A stretch of DNA of 64,000 nt from Eledone cirrhosa (Eukaryota > Mollusca > Cephalopoda > Octopoda > Eledonidae), in contig OZ024742.1 in NCBI GenBank assembly GCA_964016885.1, positions 123,350,828-123,414,827 of the forward strand. The letters run 5' to 3'. The notes under the pieces were generated by a model. It had not been told where the DNA came from and made no database searches. It was given only the letters and a program-made list of their open reading frames with translations. A program made the translations under genes and the position numbers. This document shows positions 58,788 to 64,000 of this stretch, piece after piece; within the stretch, counting starts at the first letter, position 1; each line of letters starts with the position of its first letter.

Positions 58788-59420
58788 AGGAAGATTCCAT
58801 AGAAGTGGCTGAGAGCTTCTGCTATCTAGGTGACTTAATTATCAGCAGAGGAGGGCACTCTGAGAGTATAATAGCTAGAATAAGGATAGGATGGAAGAAG
58901 TTTAGAGAGCTATTCCCACTGTTGACAAGAAAAGGTTTCTTCCTTAGTCCAAAAGAACAACTGTAAAATATGTGTATGTGAAGTGCAATGCATGGTAATG
59001 AAACACGGGCAGTGACTACAGAATACATGCATAGACTGGAGAGAAATGAAGCAGCCATGCTTCCTTGAATGTGCAATGTAAATGTGATAAAAAGACAGAG
59101 CTTGGGTGAATTGAAGGAGAAACTGGGTTTAAGAAGAATCTGAGGTGGTGTGCAGGAGAGATGACTGTATTGGTATGGATATGTGATTTACATGGATGAT
59201 GATGAATTGGTGGCCTGGAAATGCCAGTGGATGGAAGCCACAGTAGAGTTAGACTGAGAAAGGCCTGGGCAGAGGTGCTCAGAGCTGACCTCAAATCGCT
59301 AAGATTTGCTGAGTAAATGATGAAGAAACGTGGCGAGTGGAGAGATACTGTACTGAGAAGTACCCGTCCAACCCATGCACGTGTAGAAAAAAGGCATACG
59401 AATGATGATGATGATTATTT
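58788..59420 (+). pseudogene. RTE-like LINE C-terminal region, decayed
   Basis: Reads, with interruptions, FRYLGDLIISRGGHSES (compare FRYLDDKISSGGG in the 42 kb LINE), ARIRIGWKKFRELFPLL, GNETRAVT, LERNEAAML and a GR.R.L tail region, then CCCATGCACGTG and (GAT)n at about 59402-59416. Stops (for example after the QL at 58965) make it dead. It retains more of the ORF than the 56.7 kb copy but is more decayed. Confidence 0.75.
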
Positions 59421-60235
59421 TGATGATAAAGGCATGTAAGATATGTGATGGGTAATTGTTATAAGTTGGCGGCTTGGTTCAAATTATATGTTGAAAGTAT
59501 CAAACTACCTTTCACTATAAGAGATTCTCAGAATATACAATCACATTCTCAATCTCACAAATGGTTCACTCTCCTTTCATTCTCTCTCCTTTCTTCGAGC
59601 AACTCTTCTCCTTACTTCCTTTACATTCTCTCTGAACTCAATAACCCATAAACTATGATATTAAAATTAAATGATGAATCTGAAATTAAATGAAATAAAT
59701 ATTACAAAATTAATATTTCATTTGTTTTTATTCATTCTCTTTAGCTAATAACATTGGAATTTTTCAGAAATTTTAATTATGCATGCAAAATATTGCAATG
59801 ATATATCCTTGTAAAAGAGATACAACAACATTTAATAAATTCTAATTAATATAACAATATTTTACTTCTTCTTATACATTCATTGGATAACAAGACATAA
59901 TGAATAAAAGTTCACAACTCAGTAAGATTAATATATGATGTAAAACAAAAAATATATATTTTAATAACTAGAAAATATTATATATTTATAAAACAATGAT
60001 TTAAAACTAAACTAATGGCAATATAGAAATCATGGATGATTTGTAAGTTGAGGTGTTGGATTTACAACTGATTGATTCATGGCTCAAATTGAATCATTAA
60101 TTATGAGCAAGGTGGAAAAATATTCTGACAATGAAAAAAACTATTTGGAAATAAGAAAATATTTTATAATCTTATTCATATGTTACGTTGGTTTAGGAAA
60201 GAAATGACATATAATCTCTCTCATCATGATCATAA
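59421..60235. other. AT-rich unique DNA
   Basis: No gene or repeat recognised. Confidence 0.5.
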
Positions 60236-60239
60236 GATT

Positions 60240-60650
60240 TGTGTCCAATCTTCCATGCTGGCATGGGTTGTGTTGGGTGAGGTATATTTGAAATAGAATT
60301 CTAGAGCAGGATGCTCTTCCTGGCATCAACACTCATTTATTTGCTTTTTAACTAAGGTGTTGATCTTAGCATGTCTAACAACTAAGCAGTAAGATCTCTA
60401 TTCATGCAGAACATAAACATATATCTCTGCTTATGATGTCAAATGTGAAGAAAAGGGAAGAGTCACACAGACACAAACATACTGACATATCATCATCATT
60501 TTCATGTAGACATTCCATGCTGGCATGTGTTGGATGTGATATTTGAGGCAATGTTTCAGAACCAGATGGCCTTCCTAATACTAAACTATTTAGTCAACTT
60601 TTACAACATGCAGAGATTTCATGTACATATTCTAAAAAGCAGAATACACA
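60240..60650 (-). mobile_element. Two RTE-like LINE 3' tail fragments
   Basis: CTTCCATGCTGGCATGGGTT at 60249 and ATCATCATTTTCATGTAGACATTCCATGCTGGCATGTGTTGG at 60490 are complements of the LINE tail, followed by GGATGCTCTTCCTGGCATCA and AGATGGCCTTCCTAATACTA. Both 5'-truncated. Confidence 0.6.
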
Positions 60651-60659
60651 TGATATATA

Positions 60660-61465
60660 TATATATTGCTACCACATCTTACTCCCTCACAATCCCACTT
60701 TCTTATCATTCCACCACAACTCACCCTCTCTATCAAGCACACCCCTCACATTACTACATCCTCTCCCCCTTACTCATTCCTTATGCACTATCTATCTCCC
60801 CATCATACCCCCTCTATCCACATGATATTGACCACATACCTCTCACCACTACATCCCTATACACAAATCAACCACCCCTACTCTTTACTCATTGCCTTGC
60901 CAAATCTCCACAAACAGCTATATCTTCATACCTATCTCCCTCCCCTAGTCCTACCCACTCCCCACCCCAAGAGCTGAGAGGGCTCTACAGCTGGGTCTAT
61001 GACCAACAACCTCTTGAGTGATGGTTCCACAAAAATGCACTGAGTACACTCCATAAGTATGTTTGAAAACAGGAAGAGTTCTGTGAAGTAGAAACTAAGT
61101 TGAAATGCGTTAGTGGACCATTTAGTTGTGTCAAAGACACAACAGCCTCTCTAGTGTTGGTGATCTACATGATAAATGTACCCAATAGATGCTGTAAAAT
61201 GGTCAGTGTTTGGAAGGGCACCAAGCCATAGAAAGCTTGCCCAACAAGGGGTTATGAGGACCCTTCATTTTATGTCAAAAGACACAACAACTTCTCCTCT
61301 GCACTTGATATGACTGTACATAAGTGCGATACAGACTCCTCAGCCTATCTAGGTGGTCAGTACCCCTGCTTCAGTATTGACTTGGTCTATGTAGAGCCAT
61401 CTAATCCTTGCTAGCATGGAAAGTGGATGTTAAATGATGATGATGATGATGATGACAATGATATA
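60660..61465 (+). mobile_element. RTE-like LINE 3' UTR fragment
   Basis: C-rich start (60670-60970) like the UTR at 56880, then GTGTTGGTGATCTACATGAT, GAAGGGCACCAAGCCATAGA, CCTTGCTAGCATGGAAAGTG and (GAT)n at 61437-61455. The long plus-strand frame across the C-rich part is composition-driven. Confidence 0.6.
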
Positions 61466-61474
61466 TATGTAGTT

Positions 61475-61800
61475 GTAAAGAACCCCTTCAGTCGTGAATG
61501 ACCATGGGATTTGCACCTAGAAAGTTCTTCTCTGAGGCACAGGTCTGAGAAAGGTTGTTTGTGAAAGATCAGCAGTTGCCCATGCATACCTGCCTCTCAT
61601 CTCCAAACATAACAGCGTTTCCCAATGGAAAGGCAATGGTTAATACAGCTTGGCACCAGTGATGTCACAGCTCATTTCTACAGTTGAGTAAAGTGAGGCA
61701 ACATGAAATAAAATGTCTTGCTCAAGGACACAAAGCATCACTCACATCCTCAAGATGGCAAAAAAAAGGCTCTAACTACTAAGCCGTGCAGCTTCACTTT
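61475..61800 (-). mobile_element. tRNA-derived SINE, minus copy
   Basis: Minus strand: GCACGGCTTAGTAGTTAGAG (A box), TGTGTCCTTGAGCAAGACATTTTATTTCATG (shared with the 7.3 kb SINE) and CATTGGGAAACGCTGTTATG further along. Confidence 0.65.
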
Positions 61801-61822
61801 ATATATATATATATATATACAG

Positions 61823-62092
61823 GGTGCAAACGATATTTGTTCGCAAGATTACTGTCTAGGAAAAATTAACACAGTAGTTTTATTTTTTAATATTTATTTA
61901 TCAAACATGAGTCAGTTTGTCTTCATGGCTGGTTCTTTCGATCTCACTCGATAAACCCGCCATTGGCTTTGATGACGGCCTCAAGGCGGCCTCGGAACCA
62001 ACTACAGGCTTTTGTCATGGTCCCCCGACTTAGGCCCCTAAAGGCACTTGTGATCCTGGCCTTCAGATCGTCTTTCGCATTGCAGCTAGATC
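61823..62092 (-). pseudogene. Tc1-like transposase C-terminus with terminal sequence
   Basis: Minus-strand translation reads KDDLKARITSAFRGLSRGT, MTKACSWFRGRLEAVIKANGG and FIE before a stop at about 61951. The pattern LK..I..AF..L......ACR.FR.RLE.V....GG.IE is the C-terminal end of Tc1/mariner-type transposases. Downstream, 61823-61846 (CAGGGTGCAAACGATATTTG) directly after a TA looks like the terminal inverted repeat. The other end and the DDE catalytic region are missing; it ends in a TA tract at 62092. Confidence 0.7.
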
Positions 62093-62120
62093 TATATATA
62101 TATATATATACATATACAAA

Positions 62121-62404
62121 AAAAATCGAACACAGACATATACATATATGAGTTCAAATCGTAAGGGACCTGATTCGCTAAGGTGAAAAGAATACTAATT
62201 AGAGAATACTAATTTAAGAAAAAATTAAGAAAATAAATACAAACCGGAATTGTGGTAACTACCAATCACCCAGACAACTTGTTGTTTCACAGAGTTAATT
62301 GAGGCAAGTGAACCCTATTGTCTATAGTTAGTATTCTTTTCACCTTAGCGAATCAGGTCCCTTACGATTTGAACACATATATGTATATGTCTGTGTTCAT
62401 TTTT
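62121..62404. mobile_element. Young MITE with ~75-bp terminal inverted repeats
   Basis: The left arm (about 62128-62201: GAACACAGACATATACATAT, CAAATCGTAAGGGACCTGAT, CGCTAAGGTGAAAAGAATAC) and right arm (62327-62399) are reverse complements with only about two mismatches. The interior is about 125 bp, AT-rich, no ORF. High arm identity implies a recent insertion or conversion. Confidence 0.8.
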
Positions 62405-62670
62405 CTTTTTTATATTCTATTATAATATAAGGGTAACCTGGAAAGCAGGATATGCAGTCCAATCACCATGGCAGAAAGTGGGCTGTGCAGCCTTACCCCC
62501 CCCCCCCACCAATTCCTTCTCAATGACCCTCCCGGTCAAAACCACATGTAGTGTTATCTAGTGTGTATGTGTATGTGTTATCTTTTTATGTGTCTATGAT
62601 TTAGTAAGCAGTCAAAATTCTGCTTGCCCCAAAGCCCCTGATATATACATATATATATATATATGTATAT
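62405..62670. other. Short unique stretch
   Basis: Poly-C at 62498-62508, TA at 62642-62664. No gene. Confidence 0.5.
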
Positions 62671-62679
62671 ACACAGAGA

Positions 62680-63105
62680 TATCCAAGGTAAGTTGTGGGG
62701 TCTATTCTGCATGAAGAACTCAATGTAATCCATATGTTGAAAGTGTTGTAGGTTAAGATAAATCCCGGAAAACAATAAAACATTAAAAGTAAAACAGAGT
62801 CATGATATAAGTTAAAACAATATGATGGAAAAAAACAATTTGATTGGTTAGTTCTTCAACTACCTCCAAATAAGGAGAAGATACTAATATACTACTAATT
62901 CTGAATAAAAGTATTATTGCTTTTGAAAACAGCTGGTGATATGCATGTAAGTAAATATTCTCTTTATCTGATATTATGTAACTAACCTTACATAGATCAA
63001 TGACGAAGTATAGCTACAATGTATTATCATCATCTAGAAACGATCGTAAAGCAGTGAAGATATCTCTAATGACTTGATTTTTTATTTCATTGTTTTAACT
63101 TATAT
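62680..63105. mobile_element. Inverted-repeat element family X/Y, copy 2
   Basis: 62680-62822 is the reverse complement of the Y tail at 17675-17820 (AAGTTGTGGGGTCTATTCTG, GAACTCAATGTAATCCATAT). 62918-63105 matches the spacer and X arm (GCTTTTGAAAACAGCTGGTG, ATCTAGAAACGATCGTAAAG). The left X arm is lost. Taken with 17.4 kb, the ancestral element was Y'-X'-spacer-X-Y. GAA-ACGATCGT-A at 63037-63048. Confidence 0.7.
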
Positions 63106-63106
63106 A

Positions 63107-63137
<31 letters not shown>

Positions 63138-63415
63138 TGTTGGAGGCACATGGCTTGGACCAGGGGATGTGTTGTTTCCTTGAGCAAGACACTTTATTTC
63201 ACATTGCTCCAGTTTACTCAGCTGTAGAAATGAGATGATAGGGACAGGGGTCCATATCATTCCACTGCAAAGTGGTCGTGGAGGTGCCACGGCAAAAAAG
63301 CACCCAGCACTCACTGTAAATGAGGTTGGTGTTAGGATGGGCATCCAGCTGTAGAAATCAAGCCAGAATCAGTTCCCGTCCCACCCTTGCAAGCAGGGAA
63401 AGCGGACGTAAAATG
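63138..63415 (+). mobile_element. SINE/LINE-tail hybrid repeat
   Basis: Opens with the SINE block TTGAGCAAGACACTTTATTTCACATTGCTCCAGTTTACTC, then CACTGCAAAGTGGTCGTGGA, GTGCCACGGCAAAAAAGCAC, GAGGTTGGTGTTAGGATGGGCATCCAGCTG, CACCCTTGCAAGCAGGGAAAGCGGACGT and GAAATGAAA. The 3' half is the LINE 3' UTR, the usual way a SINE borrows a LINE's copying signal. Confidence 0.65.
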
Positions 63416-63429
63416 AAATGAAAAAAAAA

Positions 63430-63605
63430 AATATGCATGGGGTTTCCTTACAATTTTCATCTACCAAGTTAATTTATGAGGCATTAGTTGGCCCAAGGCT
63501 ATAGTAGAAGATACTTGCCCAAGGTGCCAGGCAATAGGATAGAACTGAAGACCACATGATTGTGAAATGAAGCTCGTACCCATGCAGCCATTGCACCTTT
63601 TAAAG
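63430..63605 (-). mobile_element. tRNA-derived SINE (type Lys-like), minus copy
   Basis: Same series as 51236-51420; in minus orientation GTGCAATGGCTGCATGGGTACGAG (A-box region), CACAATCATGTGGTCTTCAGTTCTATCC (B-box region), GGGCAAGTATCTTC and TGTAAGGAAACCCC. Confidence 0.7.
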
Positions 63606-64000
63606 AAATAGTATATTTAAAAGGGAAATTATTTGACCAAATGAAATTATGGAAGAGCCATTTTACGTATTAAGAAAAAAACACACTTAATATCTTATAT
63701 TTATATTTGATGTGTGGTTAAATATTTTGAAACCAACACACCCCAAACCCTTCTGTTTCTATGAAACAAAACAACCCATTTTGAAGGGTTCTTATTTAAA
63801 TTAAAACCTTCCAATATAATTTTACATAAGAACATTTTAAGGAAATTATAATTTTAGTAAATATTTTCCAAATTTTTCATTAATAGTATTACATTAGGAA
63901 TAGGGTAATGAAAGGGTTAAGTATTTGCACTATACATCTGTGTCACAAACTCAATTCCCCGACAGTGAATGTAACAGTTTTTGTGTGTATTTTAAATATC
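63606..64000. other. AT-rich unique DNA to window end
   Basis: No gene or repeat recognised. Confidence 0.5.

Noticed and set aside
60527..61021. 164-codon plus-strand frame, the longest outside the LINE
   Set aside because: Pro/Ser/Thr/Tyr-rich translation of a C-rich LINE 3' UTR; another frame is also open over the same bases; no domain.

Overview
This window looks like non-coding DNA from a large, repeat-rich invertebrate genome, most probably a coleoid cephalopod (an octopus). The evidence is: tRNA-derived SINEs of the type long known from octopus and squid; RTE-like non-LTR retrotransposons whose 3' ends are (GAT)n runs; a Penelope-like element; and very dense (TA)n, (TG)n and (GA)n microsatellites. 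The species call is an inference from repeat style. I recognise no host protein-coding exon, tRNA, rRNA, CRISPR array or bacterial-type operon. Almost every recognisable protein trace is a decayed retroelement or transposon fragment.

Layout. 1-2160: AT-rich DNA and microsatellites. 2162-4095: a 1.9 kb palindrome made of two head-to-head, 5'-truncated Penelope-like elements, each keeping only the zinc-finger/GIY-YIG endonuclease end, with a SINE in one arm. 4.4-20.8 kb: many small palindromic or inverted-repeat elements, SINEs and long TA arrays, with a GC-rich retroelement fragment at 20.25 kb. 21-31 kb: mostly unique AT-rich DNA with scattered SINEs. 31-40 kb: old LINE fragments, including a CR1/Jockey-like reverse transcriptase C-terminus at 33.1-33.65 kb. 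40.8-44.5 kb: a ~400-bp inverted repeat whose arms flank a 2.8 kb RTE-like LINE on the minus strand, with a partial endonuclease, a reverse transcriptase broken by one frameshift, and a PHD-type C4HC3 finger. 44.5-64 kb: more SINEs, LINE 3' tails, a Tc1-like transposase fragment and two more inverted-repeat elements.

Most interesting signal. Several unrelated-looking repeats carry hammerhead-ribozyme-like motifs (CTGANGA core, stem II, GAA, a short usually self-complementary stem III starting with A and ending with U, a non-G residue, then a stem I that pairs back). Stem I of at least 4 bp closes in seven copies of four sequence families: both arms of the Penelope palindrome (2328-2372 minus, 3735-3779 plus), 18911-18970 minus, 29460-29495 minus, 29865-29902 plus, 15755-15812 minus and 44688-44745 plus. 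Decayed relatives lie at 5.03, 5.7/5.8, 7.9, 17.4/17.6/63.0, 19.4, 28.9, 45.2, 52.2 and 55.8/56.5 kb. Many sit in the arms of inverted-repeat pairs. Hammerhead motifs are known from Penelope-like elements, so I read the window as a graveyard of several Penelope-like or retrozyme-like families with inverted termini. A separate hairpin family (four copies at 4.4, 19.6, 20.7 and 28.5 kb) shows compensatory base-pair changes in its stem.

Nothing here works as a gene network. The elements relate by nesting: a SINE in the Penelope palindrome, a SINE in an older repeat at 12.4 kb, a LINE in the inverted repeat at 41-44 kb, and a strong tendency to abut TA microsatellites.
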